Below are positions 8,986 through 17,868 of a stretch of DNA of 51,496 nucleotides, in pieces; position 1 is the stretch's first letter, and each line of letters opens with the position of its first letter. The DNA comes from Acidimicrobiaceae bacterium (GTDB taxonomy: Bacteria > Actinomycetota > Acidimicrobiia > Acidimicrobiales > MedAcidi-G1): the NCBI GenBank assembly GCA_002687745.1, contig NZBE01000004.1:1-51496 (forward strand). Reading direction: 5' to 3'. Position numbers and translations under genes: made by a program. The notes beneath the pieces were generated by a model, which worked only from the letters and a program-made list of their open reading frames with translations, was not told the DNA's origin and searched no databases.

Positions 8986-9651
8986 ATGTCACTAAGCCCC
9001 TACGAGATTGCTAGGCGACGGATGGTTGACGACCATCTGGCTGCACGCGACATACAGGACCCACGTGTTCTTGCAGCTATGGAAGCGGTGCCGCGACATC
9101 GCTTCCTCCCAGCCGACCTGGTCTATGCCGCCTACGAGGACAGGCCCCTGCCGATCGGATACGGCCAGACAATCTCACAGCCCTACATCGTCGCTTTCAC
9201 CGCACAGGCCCTCTCCCTCCAAGCAGATGACCGACTATTGGAGGTGGGTACCGGATCGGGGTATGCGGCGGCCGTGTTTGCAGAATTGTGTGCTGAGGTG
9301 GTGAGCGTCGAGTGTGTTCCCTTCCTAGCTCGTATGGCCCGCCAGCGACTCGGCCAGTTGGGGTATGAAGACGTGGTCGTCGTGGAAGGCGACGGTGGGC
9401 TGGGGTGGATTCAGAGTGCTCCCTACGACGCCATAGCGCTGGCTGCTGCGGCTCCGCAGGTTCCCAGCCAGCTATTGGAGCAGTTGGCTCCGGATGGTCG
9501 GATGGTTCTCCCACTTGGCGGGAAGAACCAGAACCAGAAATTGATTCGTCTTGTCAGTGCAGGGAAAGAAATCAACGAAGAGGAACTTCTGCCAGTCAGC
9601 TTCGTGCCTCTAGTTGGTTACGCCGGCCAGGTCCCGCCTGAGGTCCTCTAG
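8986..9651 (+). CDS. pcm: Protein-L-isoaspartate O-methyltransferase
   Basis: SAM-dependent methyltransferase of 221 residues that repairs isoaspartyl residues in aged proteins. Family hallmarks are VPRHRFLP near residue 37, YGQTISQPYIVAFT at about 58-71, and the SAM motif LLEVGTGSGYAAAV at about 84-97. The C-terminus ends in FVPLVGYAG, close to the usual Pcm end. No good ribosome-binding site precedes 8986, so a start at the second Met (residue 13) is possible. The last 42 bases overlap, on the opposite strand, the 3' end of the indolepyruvate oxidoreductase gene. Confidence 0.9.
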   Translation: MSLSPYEIARRRMVDDHLAARDIQDPRVLAAMEAVPRHRFLPADLVYAAYEDRPLPIGYGQTISQPYIVAFTAQALSLQADDRLLEVGTGSGYAAAVFAELCAEVVSVECVPFLARMARQRLGQLGYEDVVVVEGDGGLGWIQSAPYDAIALAAAAPQVPSQLLEQLAPDGRMVLPLGGKNQNQKLIRLVSAGKEINEEELLPVSFVPLVGYAGQVPPEVL

Positions 9652-12600
9652 GAATACTTCGCCGCGTTGAAGCTTGAGGCCTTCGAAGCCTCTGACCTCC
9701 ATGGCCGATGTGGCCATGTTGACGGCCCCATCGAGGTTCTCGCCTGATAGGGAATCCACAACGATGGCGATGGCCGACTGATATTCCGCCAGCATCATGC
9801 GCTCCAGGCGCCTTACCCGGGTCCGGCCGAACGGATCCAACGGCGTGCCGCGCAGGTGACGACCCAACCGCAACAAGGCCATGACGGGGCGGCCCAGATT
9901 GGAGGGGATTCGTAGTTTCCTACCCACTCCAAGTGCTTGTAGCAGAGGAGGATGGAGGTGCCACGTGGCCTTTGCTCCTTGGCCACCGACAACCTCGATC
10001 ATTGCCCGCGAGTCGCTACCTGATAGCAGCCGCGCCACCTCGTACTCGTCCTTGTAGGCAGTCAACTTGTGGAGCCCGCGGGCCATGGCCTCAGTGAGGC
10101 GCGTAGACCCAGGAGCCACCTTCTGTTCAGCTGCATGGGCGAACCCCATGGTTTCCACAAAGTCGGCTGCGCACTTCCGGTCCTGATAGCCGACCAGGTC
10201 CGCAGCCAGTACCTCGACAAGGCCCGCCAGGGCGGTGTCTTTGATTTGGGTGTAAACCGTGGCCCGGAGGCTGTCGGGAAGGTCTGGAAGCTCCATCAAG
10301 GCTGGGCCAGTGCTGGTAGGCGAGGTGGAGGCCTCAACCCGTTCAGGGTCTAGTGTCCAGGCACGACCCCAACGAAAGGCTGCAAGGTTGGCGTCAACGG
10401 CCACTCCATTCAGGGTGATCGCTCTCTCCAGCGCTATCGGGGTAACAGGAATGACTCCAGCCTGAACTGCGACACCCAGCAGGAACACGTTTGCATGCTC
10501 GGTTCCACCCAGCAGGCCGACACAGAGTGCACCGGCGTCCACAAACCGGTTCGACTCGACCTTCGTGTTGTCCTCAACCCGACGCACGAGTCCGGGGATG
10601 TCGGGGCCTGTCATCTCGGGGTGGCCGATCATGGATCCCGTGGGGGTGGACGTCGTCGATGCGACAACGACCGTGTGTTCCTTTCGGGCGCCGGCCAATG
10701 CCTTCGAGCCGGCGGCAACCAGCAGGTCGAACGCCACGATGACGTCGGCCTCACCTGTGCCGACCAGGTTGGATGCCATCTCGACGGTGCGTGAAAGGCG
10801 CAGGTCGCTCACCACGGGCCCGGCCTTTTGGGAAAGGCCCGTCTGGTCCAGCCCGCGCACGTCGATTCCGTCGAGCATCGCAGCGGTTCCCAGCAACTGT
10901 GCAGCCGTGACGACACCGGTGCCGCCGATGCCAGCCAGGCGTATGTCGACGATGTCGGAGTCGGAGAGAGGGGTCGGATCCGGAAGGTCCTCTATCGACG
11001 GGCCGACTACAGGTACGACCCCTGAGGAATTGGACGGGACCGCAACGGTCATGAAACTGGGACAGTCGCCCTCCAGGCACGAGGCGTCGATGTTGCACGA
11101 CGACTGGTCGACCGAGGTCTTGTTTCCGAGAGGCGTGTCGACGGTGTGAAGCGACAGGCAGTTGCTGGCATCGCCACAGTCGCCACAGGCTTCGCAGATG
11201 CGGTGGTTGATGACCACCCGGAACTCGGGGCTCTCAGCCAGGCCGCGCCTCCGGAACCGTCGCTGCCGGGCGGCACATGCCTGATCGTGGATCAGGACGG
11301 TCACACCCTCGATGTCGGCCAGCATCTCCTGGGCTTCGACAATGCGGGTCCTGTCCCAGACCTCGACACCCTCGGGAAGGTTGACTGCGCGGTAGGGGGC
11401 GGTGTCGTCGGTCGTCACAAGCACTCGCCTGACCCCGTATGCGAGAAGCATCGTGGCTATCTCGGGGACCCCGACAGCCGCTGGGGTGTCCTGCCCGCCG
11501 GTCATGGCGACGGTGCCGTTGAACAACAGCTTGTAGGTCATGGACACGCCGGCACCTACGGCTGCCTGGATTGCCAGCTGGCCCGAGTGGAAGAAGGGGC
11601 CGTCCCCCAGATTCTGGGTGAAGTGGCCCCGTTCCACGAACGGTGACATTCCTATCCACTGTGAACCCTCGCCTCCCATTGCGGCAATGCCGACCTTGGC
11701 GCCCACACGGTCCTCGTCCATCAGCATGGACATCCCGTGGCAGCCGATTCCGGCCCCGACGAGCGCACCATCGGGGACCTTGGTGCCCCAGTTGTGGGGG
11801 CAACCAGAGCAGAAGTACGGGCGCCGGGCCTCGGTCAGGGGTATGAGGAGTCGTTCGGGCGGTGGGGTGGGCAGCAGGGCAAGGCGGTCTGCGATGCGGA
11901 CCGAGAGCCGTTCATGCAGCCCACCCATGATCGTGTCGGCATCGAGGATTCCGAAGCTGGGCATGAGGGTGCGGCCGTCGGGGTGGGTCTTGCCCACAAC
12001 CCGGGGCTGGTCGGGACCGCCATAGAGAGCGTCCTTTACAAGCCACTCCAGCGTCGGGTTCTTCTCCTCGACAACGACTATCTCGTCGAGGCCCCGGGCG
12101 AAGTTCCTGACGTTGGCGGGCTCGAAGGGCACAGGCAGCTGCATGTGCATGATCCTGATTCCGGCCGCCGCGATCTCAGCCGGGGTGGTCAGGCCGATTC
12201 GCCGGAGAGCGTGGAGCATCTCGTGGTACGTGAACCCGCTGGCAATGAGGCCGATCCAGGCGTCGGACGGGTCGACGGTTACGTGGTTGAGGCGGTTTGC
12301 AACCATGTACCTGCGGACCAGCTCGGAGCGCACCTGCCTGAAGTCGCGTTCCATGTCAAGCGTGTAGGGGGTCAGGAGGTTTCCGCTGGGGTGGTGGACA
12401 TGGGGTCGGCCGTCGATGTCGAGGTCCGGAACAACCGGAACCACACGGTCGGGGGAGAGGTCGATGGTGGAGGTGCCGTCGGCCACGTTGGTCACGATCT
12501 TGAGTGCCGACCAGACCCCGGTGAGGCGGCTCAGGGCCACGGCGTGCATCCCCAGATCAAGTGTCTCCTGCACGTCGCCGGGGTAGAGGATCGGCATGTG

Positions 12601-13101
12601 CAGGTCGACGAGGGTCGCATCCGAACTTGTGGGAATCGTAGAACTCTTCGCAGCAGGGTCGTCTCCGACGACTGCGATCGCCCCACCATGGCGTGAGGTT
12701 CCCGCGAACACGGCATGGCGGAGTGCGTCGCCGGCACGGTCCAGACCCGGGGCCTTGCCGTACCAGATGCCGAGGACCCCGTCGTACCTGCAGTCCGGCT
12801 GTTCGGATGCCAGTTGGCTGCCCATGACAGCGGTGGCAGCCAACTCCTCGTTGACGGCTGGACGGTTGACGATGGGGAGATCGGGGAGCAGGGCGGCGAC
12901 ACGTGCCATCTCCAGGTCCAAGCCGCCCACGGGTGAGCCCGGGTAGCCGGAGGTGAACACCGCCGTGTTCAGGCCGGCGACACGGTCGGCCAGAAGTTGC
13001 TGTATCGGTATCCGGGCCAGCGCCTGGATGCCTGTCAGATAGACCCTGCCCTCGCTGGTGCGGTAGCGGTCGTCGAGTTGGTAGTCGTCGAGCATGGTCA
13101 T
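9610..13101 (-). CDS. Indolepyruvate:ferredoxin oxidoreductase, fused
   Basis: Large single-chain enzyme (1163 residues) that joins the alpha and gamma modules usually split between IorA and IorB. It oxidatively decarboxylates aryl-pyruvates from aromatic amino acid degradation to aryl-acetyl-CoA and reduces ferredoxin. Order: pyruvate-binding module with TSGYPGSPVGGLD near residue 50; thiamine diphosphate module with GIGCHGMSM and GDGPFFHSGQLAIQ at about 440-510; a ferredoxin-like region with CEACGDCGDASNC and a second Cys cluster at about 640-690; the gamma module GIGGTGVVTAAQLLG near 730; and a long C-terminal domain seen in fused family members. The length is normal for this fused type. 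The start has GGGGG just upstream. The divergent AsnC/Lrp gene is the likely regulator. Confidence 0.93.
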   Translation of the reverse strand: MTMLDDYQLDDRYRTSEGRVYLTGIQALARIPIQQLLADRVAGLNTAVFTSGYPGSPVGGLDLEMARVAALLPDLPIVNRPAVNEELAATAVMGSQLASEQPDCRYDGVLGIWYGKAPGLDRAGDALRHAVFAGTSRHGGAIAVVGDDPAAKSSTIPTSSDATLVDLHMPILYPGDVQETLDLGMHAVALSRLTGVWSALKIVTNVADGTSTIDLSPDRVVPVVPDLDIDGRPHVHHPSGNLLTPYTLDMERDFRQVRSELVRRYMVANRLNHVTVDPSDAWIGLIASGFTYHEMLHALRRIGLTTPAEIAAAGIRIMHMQLPVPFEPANVRNFARGLDEIVVVEEKNPTLEWLVKDALYGGPDQPRVVGKTHPDGRTLMPSFGILDADTIMGGLHERLSVRIADRLALLPTPPPERLLIPLTEARRPYFCSGCPHNWGTKVPDGALVGAGIGCHGMSMLMDEDRVGAKVGIAAMGGEGSQWIGMSPFVERGHFTQNLGDGPFFHSGQLAIQAAVGAGVSMTYKLLFNGTVAMTGGQDTPAAVGVPEIATMLLAYGVRRVLVTTDDTAPYRAVNLPEGVEVWDRTRIVEAQEMLADIEGVTVLIHDQACAARQRRFRRRGLAESPEFRVVINHRICEACGDCGDASNCLSLHTVDTPLGNKTSVDQSSCNIDASCLEGDCPSFMTVAVPSNSSGVVPVVGPSIEDLPDPTPLSDSDIVDIRLAGIGGTGVVTAAQLLGTAAMLDGIDVRGLDQTGLSQKAGPVVSDLRLSRTVEMASNLVGTGEADVIVAFDLLVAAGSKALAGARKEHTVVVASTTSTPTGSMIGHPEMTGPDIPGLVRRVEDNTKVESNRFVDAGALCVGLLGGTEHANVFLLGVAVQAGVIPVTPIALERAITLNGVAVDANLAAFRWGRAWTLDPERVEASTSPTSTGPALMELPDLPDSLRATVYTQIKDTALAGLVEVLAADLVGYQDRKCAADFVETMGFAHAAEQKVAPGSTRLTEAMARGLHKLTAYKDEYEVARLLSGSDSRAMIEVVGGQGAKATWHLHPPLLQALGVGRKLRIPSNLGRPVMALLRLGRHLRGTPLDPFGRTRVRRLERMMLAEYQSAIAIVVDSLSGENLDGAVNMATSAMEVRGFEGLKLQRGEVFLEDLRRDLAGVTN

Positions 13102-13162
13102 CAGGTGGCCCCCGGTCGCTGCGATGCTGATCCATCAGACTCTCATGGGTACGATCATCGCT

Positions 13163-13183
13163 CAACTACACCAAACTAATACC
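13163..13183. promoter_or_regulatory. Possible AsnC/Lrp operator: direct repeat
   Basis: In the 97-bp gap between the divergent IOR and AsnC genes, CAACTACACC is followed directly by AAACTAATACC. The AACTA cores are ten bases apart, one helical turn. This suits binding by a dimeric or multimeric AsnC-type protein on one DNA face. It is based on position and repetition only. Confidence 0.3.
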
Positions 13184-13198
13184 GGAAAGAACATCACT

Positions 13199-13666
13199 AT
13201 GGCGAACATCGACCGGACAGACGTCCGAATACTCGCTGCACTCCAGTCAGATGCACGACAGACAAACCGGGCGCTCGCCGCCACCGTCGGCCTGGCACCC
13301 TCCACGGCGCTGGACCGGGTGCGCTCGCTCGAGGAGCGGGGGGTCATCACCGGCTACCACGCCACCACCGACCTGTACGCCCTGGGTCGGCCGATCCAGG
13401 CGATGGTCGCCATCCGTCTCCGGCCAAAGACGGGCGCAATAGTGGATCAGGTCATGGAGCGACTCTGGTCGATTCCAGAGACACTGGCGGTGTTCATGCT
13501 GTCAGGTATCGACGACATCCTCGTGCACATGAGCGTCACCGACACCGAGGCCCTCCGTCACCTGGTTCTGGACCGCATCTCGAGCATCGAGGGCGTCGTC
13601 GACGAACGAACCTCGCTGGTGTTCGAACACCGCCGCCGAACCGTTGTCGCTCCGTTGGATTCCTGA
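13199..13666 (+). CDS. Lrp/AsnC family transcriptional regulator
   Basis: Regulator of 155 residues. N-terminal winged helix-turn-helix (about residues 1-60) with IDRTDVRILAALQSDAR and the recognition region APSTALDRVRSLEERGVI. The C-terminal effector/oligomerisation domain (RAM, about 70-145) contains PETLAVFMLSGIDD, the usual glycine/aspartate turn for amino-acid binding. The start ATG at 13199 gives the standard distance to the first helix and has GGAAAG upstream; a longer reading from 13094 would overlap the IOR start. Divergent from the aryl-pyruvate oxidoreductase, so it probably senses an aromatic amino acid and controls that gene and itself (inference). Confidence 0.9.
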   Translation: MANIDRTDVRILAALQSDARQTNRALAATVGLAPSTALDRVRSLEERGVITGYHATTDLYALGRPIQAMVAIRLRPKTGAIVDQVMERLWSIPETLAVFMLSGIDDILVHMSVTDTEALRHLVLDRISSIEGVVDERTSLVFEHRRRTVVAPLDS

Positions 13667-13772
13667 GCCGGCACTACCGTGCTCGAAGTCACCCCCTGAA
13701 CTGCCTGATCGGCCCCAGAGCCGGTACAGCCGGTGGCGCCCATAGCGGTGTCAGGCGTGCGATCCTTTCGAG

Positions 13773-14900
13773 GTGCGTGTCATTCTCGCCATAGCGGCCC
13801 TCATCGCGGTGACCGCCTCTGCATGTGGTGGCACAGACGAGGTCGTGACGCCAGCCACCACACCGGACCTCTTCGGTAACAGCGCAGCCATCACAACCGT
13901 CGCTCCACTGAAGGTTGACGGCTGGGTCCCGGTAGACCTGCCTGACCTTCGAGCCGCCAACGACGAGTGTGTCCGGGACGCCCAGCCCGAGAGCGTCCAG
14001 ATCGTCGAGGAGGGCCCTGAGACAGTCACAGTCGAGTCCGGCGACACCCTGGGCAAGATCGCCAAGCAACACGAACGCACCGTCGAGCAGTTCCTGCGGG
14101 CAAACGGCCTGAGCGATCCGAACATGTTGAAGATCGGACAGGTCCTGCTCATCCCACGTGAGAACTCCAAGGAACTTGACGTGCCCGGTGGGCCGCTCAT
14201 CAGGTTCGCCGACCTCGTGTGCGTGATCGATACCCGGGTCATGGCCTTCGGTCCAGACGGCACTGCCCTGAACAGAACGGGCCTCATTCAGGTGTTTGCA
14301 CGATGGCCGCGCATTGAAGGCCCCCGCGAGTCGCCCAAGGTCAACGGTCGCCTTCTGGGAATCACCCAGGGAGCGGTACAGAAGTTCCTTGACGAAACGA
14401 CCACGGCCATTGAGCGCAACGGCTACGCCTGCCTGGAATCAGTTGAGGGCAGGTGCATGTGGCTCCAGCACCAGTACGAGGTACTCCTTGCCACAGATGA
14501 GGTCCTCAGCCTGCGCAACACAGTCCGGCGGCTGCTGCCCGGGGTTGCCGGTGAGACCTCAGAAATCCTGACTGAGACCTTCAACCTCTCCACCGGGCAG
14601 CCAATTCAGGTGACCGACCTCTTTGACCCGACCACGGAATGGGTCGAGGCGGTGTCCACCGAGGCCCAGGCCAGGCTTGAACTCGAGCCCTGGACCGACC
14701 AGCGGAGGGTGGCCGGTGCAGGCAGCAACGCCGCCAACTTCGAACGCTTCAACCTGACACATGGCGGCCTGGTCCTGTCGTTCGCCCCGTTCAGCGTGGG
14801 TGGATCCGGTACCAACACCTTGTCCATCACAATCCCGTACCCGGCGCTGGACGGTTACTGGGCCCAGGGAGGGTACGTGGCCCGTCTGGCCCAGAGCTGA
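13773..14900 (+). CDS. LysM lipoprotein with RsiV-like C-terminal domain
   Basis: Exported lipoprotein of 375 residues. The first 18 residues form a signal peptide with lipobox TASAC. A LysM domain follows at about residues 88-130 (VESGDTLGKIAKQHERTVEQF ends in IGQVLLIP), predicted to bind peptidoglycan. The C-terminal region (about 225-370) resembles the DUF3298/RsiV fold: NLSTGQPIQVTDLF, then GLVLSFAPFSVG and ITIPYPAL, a sugar- or lysozyme-binding-type domain in other proteins. Start is GTG. The gene lies 23 bases before the PEP-utilising protein on the same strand. The combination suggests a cell-wall sensor or anchor; ligand unknown. Confidence 0.75.
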   Translation: MRVILAIAALIAVTASACGGTDEVVTPATTPDLFGNSAAITTVAPLKVDGWVPVDLPDLRAANDECVRDAQPESVQIVEEGPETVTVESGDTLGKIAKQHERTVEQFLRANGLSDPNMLKIGQVLLIPRENSKELDVPGGPLIRFADLVCVIDTRVMAFGPDGTALNRTGLIQVFARWPRIEGPRESPKVNGRLLGITQGAVQKFLDETTTAIERNGYACLESVEGRCMWLQHQYEVLLATDEVLSLRNTVRRLLPGVAGETSEILTETFNLSTGQPIQVTDLFDPTTEWVEAVSTEAQARLELEPWTDQRRVAGAGSNAANFERFNLTHGGLVLSFAPFSVGGSGTNTLSITIPYPALDGYWAQGGYVARLAQS

Positions 14901-14923
14901 GCCTGCGACAGGAGGCACCCCTG

Positions 14924-16669
14924 ATGGACCTGGTCGACTCTGGCCTCGGCCCGTATGTGCAGACCACCCCCAGCAGCCGCTTCCCGGTCTACACCCGCGC
15001 CAACGCTGGCGAGGTCTATCCGGAGGTGGTCTTCCCCCTGAGCACAACCATGGCCAGAGACCTGGGCGGCGACCCGTTCAGCGATGCCCTGCTCTCAACA
15101 GGGGTGATCACCCGTGCCGAGTGTGACGAGGACGCCGACGTCCACATGGGAATCTTCGGCGGCTACTCGTACCTGAACCTCTCGGTATCACGGGTGATAG
15201 CGGTGAGGACCCCCGGCGTGACCATCGTCGAGACCGATGCGACATTCCTCGGAGCCGAAGGCATAGCCCCGCCGCACGTGTCCAGACCGGCCGACCGGAA
15301 CCCCGTGGCGGTCCTGCGCGGGGTGCTCCACGGTCTGAAGGTGCTGTTGACCGATGAGATTCCACATCTGTCCACCGACCTTGCCAAGGCGGCAGAGTGG
15401 CGTGTATCGCTGCCAAGTCCACAGAGCGCATCAGACGACGACCTTGTTGCCGTGATGACAGATTCCGCACCGATGCTGGCCCGGATGTTCACCGGTCACC
15501 TGCTGGTCTCAGGAGGTGCCGGAGCCGCCTTCTACATGCTTCGCGACATCTGCTGCCGGAAACTGGACAATGGACCCCTCGCCCTGACCCTGGTCTCTGG
15601 GATAGGCGAGGTCGCCTCAGCCGAGCCGTCGTTCGCCCTCTGGGACCTGAGCCGCCTGGTCGCCGCCGACACGACCCTGACATCGCTCTTCGATGACGGT
15701 GACGCCGGCCTGTTCGACAGGCTGTCGAGCGCCAGGTGCATGCCGTCTGTCGAAGGCTTCCTCGCGGAGTTCGGCACGTTCCTCGACAACCATGGGAGCC
15801 GAGGCCCAAACGAGTGGGAGATGGCGTGCGAGGTCTGGGGGACCGATCCAGCCATGCCCCTGGCGATCATCGACCGGATGCGCCATGCAGGCGAGGACCA
15901 CGCACCTGCCACGCGCTTGACTGCACGTGCCGGTGAGCGTGAGGCGTCCGCGCATGCAGCCAGGTCCCGCCTGCGTGGCGTCACCAGGTGGTTGTTCGAC
16001 CGTGCGCTCACCTCAGCCGTGGTCCACAGCCGTGCCAGGGAACAGGGAAAGACCATGTTGGTCAAGGTCATCCACGATGTCCGACTGGCCGCACGCGAAC
16101 TGGGACGCAGGATGGCCGAACTGACACCGGAGGGCAGACCTGACGACCTCTGGTACGTGACCTACGCCGAGTTGCATGACTACCGGCGGGATCCAGGCGC
16201 ATTTGCAGACCTGGTGGCATCGAGGAGAGCGACACGCGATGCCCTCTCACTGCTGGTTCCGCCGTTCTGCTTCTCCGGAGAGATGCCTGACATCGGGACA
16301 TGGGAGAGGCGGGCGGAGCGCACCATCGAAGCCGCAACAACAGGAACGGTGCTGACCGGCATTCCCGGCTGCAGCGGGGTCGTGCGGGGTCGCGCCTGCG
16401 TGGTCACCGACCCTTCAGATCCGGGTGACCTGGGGCCCGGCGACATCCTGATCGCACCTCTCACCGACCCGAGTTGGACACCGCTGTTCGTCCCGGTCGA
16501 GGCGGTGGTCGTAGATGTCGGAGGCCAACTCAGCCATGCCGTGATCGTGTCACGCGAACTGGGCCTGCCGTGCGTGGTCAGCGTTACGGGTGCATCCCTG
16601 TCGATACCCGACGGAGCCCTGGTTGAGGTCGACGGAGCTGCGGGCACCGTGACCCTGCTCGCGGACTGA
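14924..16669 (+). CDS. PEP-utilising enzyme lacking the ATP-grasp half
   Basis: Protein of 581 residues that starts at the central domain of PEP-synthase/rifampicin-phosphotransferase-like enzymes (YTRANAGEVYPEVVFPLS near residue 22) and ends in a complete swivelling phosphohistidine domain: PGDILIAPLTDPSWTPL and GGQLSHAVIVSRELG with the catalytic His near residue 540. The N-terminal ATP-binding module of such enzymes is absent. The start is firm: AGGAGG lies seven bases before the ATG, and the stop of the upstream lipoprotein is close by. It must therefore either work with an ATP-grasp protein made elsewhere or use the His domain for something other than ATP-driven phosphotransfer. Cytoplasmic; substrate unknown. 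Confidence 0.8.
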   Translation: MDLVDSGLGPYVQTTPSSRFPVYTRANAGEVYPEVVFPLSTTMARDLGGDPFSDALLSTGVITRAECDEDADVHMGIFGGYSYLNLSVSRVIAVRTPGVTIVETDATFLGAEGIAPPHVSRPADRNPVAVLRGVLHGLKVLLTDEIPHLSTDLAKAAEWRVSLPSPQSASDDDLVAVMTDSAPMLARMFTGHLLVSGGAGAAFYMLRDICCRKLDNGPLALTLVSGIGEVASAEPSFALWDLSRLVAADTTLTSLFDDGDAGLFDRLSSARCMPSVEGFLAEFGTFLDNHGSRGPNEWEMACEVWGTDPAMPLAIIDRMRHAGEDHAPATRLTARAGEREASAHAARSRLRGVTRWLFDRALTSAVVHSRAREQGKTMLVKVIHDVRLAARELGRRMAELTPEGRPDDLWYVTYAELHDYRRDPGAFADLVASRRATRDALSLLVPPFCFSGEMPDIGTWERRAERTIEAATTGTVLTGIPGCSGVVRGRACVVTDPSDPGDLGPGDILIAPLTDPSWTPLFVPVEAVVVDVGGQLSHAVIVSRELGLPCVVSVTGASLSIPDGALVEVDGAAGTVTLLAD

Positions 16670-16674
16670 ACCGC

Positions 16675-17766
16675 TCAGGCGTTGGCCGATCTGAAGTCGG
16701 CCATGAACCCAACGAGGGTCTCGACACTCTCGACGGGCATTGCGTTGTACACGCTGGCCCTGATTCCACCGACGCTGCGGTGGCCCTTCAGGTTCACCAA
16801 TCCGGCAGCGGCGGCCTCCGCCACGAAGCGCTGCTCAAGGTCCTCATCGGGTAGCCGGAACACGATGTTCATGTGCGACCGTGAGGCCACATCCACCGGC
16901 GACCGGTACCAGCCGTCGCTACCGTCGATCGCCCCGTAGACGAGGTCGGCACGCCGGGCTGCACGTCGCTGGAACTCGCCGAGACCGCCAGCGGCCTTCA
17001 TCCAGGCGAGGACCTTGCCCATCACGTAGATGGGAAACATCGGAGGCGTGTTGGCCATTGAGTCAGCAGAGGCATGTGTTCGGTAGTCGAGATAGGAGAC
17101 GAGGTCACGACCGCTGCGTCCCAACAGGTCGGTTCGGACCACTACAACTGCCAGACCGGCGGGACCCAGGTTCTTCTGGGCTCCCCCGTATACGAGGTCG
17201 AAGCGGCCCCAGTCGATGGGGCGGCTCAGGAAGTCGGAGCTCATGTCTGCAACCAGCGGAATGCCGAGTTCGGGGAAGTCGGGAAATCGGATGCCACCGA
17301 TCGTCTCGTTGCTGGCAAGGTGCACGAACCCGGCGCCGTCACGGACGTGGATCTCATCGGCCGTAGGCACACGGGTGAAGCTGCCCTCGGCACCGCTCCA
17401 TGCCTCGTAGACGTCGGCAACCAGGCGGGCCTCGGACAGTGCCTTGCCGCCCCAGGTTCCGGTGTCCACATAACCGGCCGTCTCATCTGGAGCCAGCAGG
17501 TTCATCGGCACCTGTCCGAACTGGAGGCTTGCCCCACCCTGCAGGAACAAGACGGTGAACTCGTCCGGCACCGAGGCCAGTTCCCTGAAGTCAGCAAGGG
17601 CGCCCATGTGCACGGCGTCGTATGCGTCTGCCCGGTGGCTGGCCTCAACTATCGACATGCCGGTGCCGCCGAAGTCGAGCATCTCGTCGCGAACCTCTTC
17701 GAGGACGCTCACCGGGAGGGTGCAGGGGCCCGCACAGAAGTTGTGGACCCGGGTGGAGGTGGTCAT
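16675..17766 (-). CDS. serC: Phosphoserine aminotransferase
   Basis: PLP-dependent class V aminotransferase of 363 residues that converts 3-phosphohydroxypyruvate and glutamate to phosphoserine and 2-oxoglutarate in serine synthesis. Family motifs: NFCAGPCTLP at the N-terminus, GTGMSIVEASHR near residue 35, LFLQGGAS near 74, and the PLP lysine in VYGGAQKNLGPAG at Lys198. Length matches SerC. GGGAG precedes the ATG. It is convergent with the PEP-utilising gene (5-base gap). The CapA-like gene lies 102 bases upstream on the same strand, so serC probably has its own promoter. Confidence 0.94.
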   Translation of the reverse strand: MTTSTRVHNFCAGPCTLPVSVLEEVRDEMLDFGGTGMSIVEASHRADAYDAVHMGALADFRELASVPDEFTVLFLQGGASLQFGQVPMNLLAPDETAGYVDTGTWGGKALSEARLVADVYEAWSGAEGSFTRVPTADEIHVRDGAGFVHLASNETIGGIRFPDFPELGIPLVADMSSDFLSRPIDWGRFDLVYGGAQKNLGPAGLAVVVVRTDLLGRSGRDLVSYLDYRTHASADSMANTPPMFPIYVMGKVLAWMKAAGGLGEFQRRAARRADLVYGAIDGSDGWYRSPVDVASRSHMNIVFRLPDEDLEQRFVAEAAAAGLVNLKGHRSVGGIRASVYNAMPVESVETLVGFMADFRSANA

Positions 17767-17868
17767 GGATTGCTCCCTTGGTCGAGCCCGGTCCGGCCGA
17801 GGCGGGATACAGGGTCGTGGTCGCTGACCCCGAAAGGCTAGCGGCGGTGACGGATGGGCCGGTACGGC

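Noticed and set aside
5373-9651. AT-richer patch considered as a prophage or integrated element
   Set aside because: No integrase, phage, transposase, tRNA-end or flanking direct repeat was seen; only ordinary metabolic and transport genes.
12557-13165. Open frame of 202 codons on the minus strand at the IOR start
   Set aside because: Arg/Pro/His-rich shadow of the oxidoreductase coding sequence.
13094-13198. Upstream extension of the AsnC gene by 35 codons
   Set aside because: It would overlap the divergent IOR start and add residues not found before the first helix of this family.
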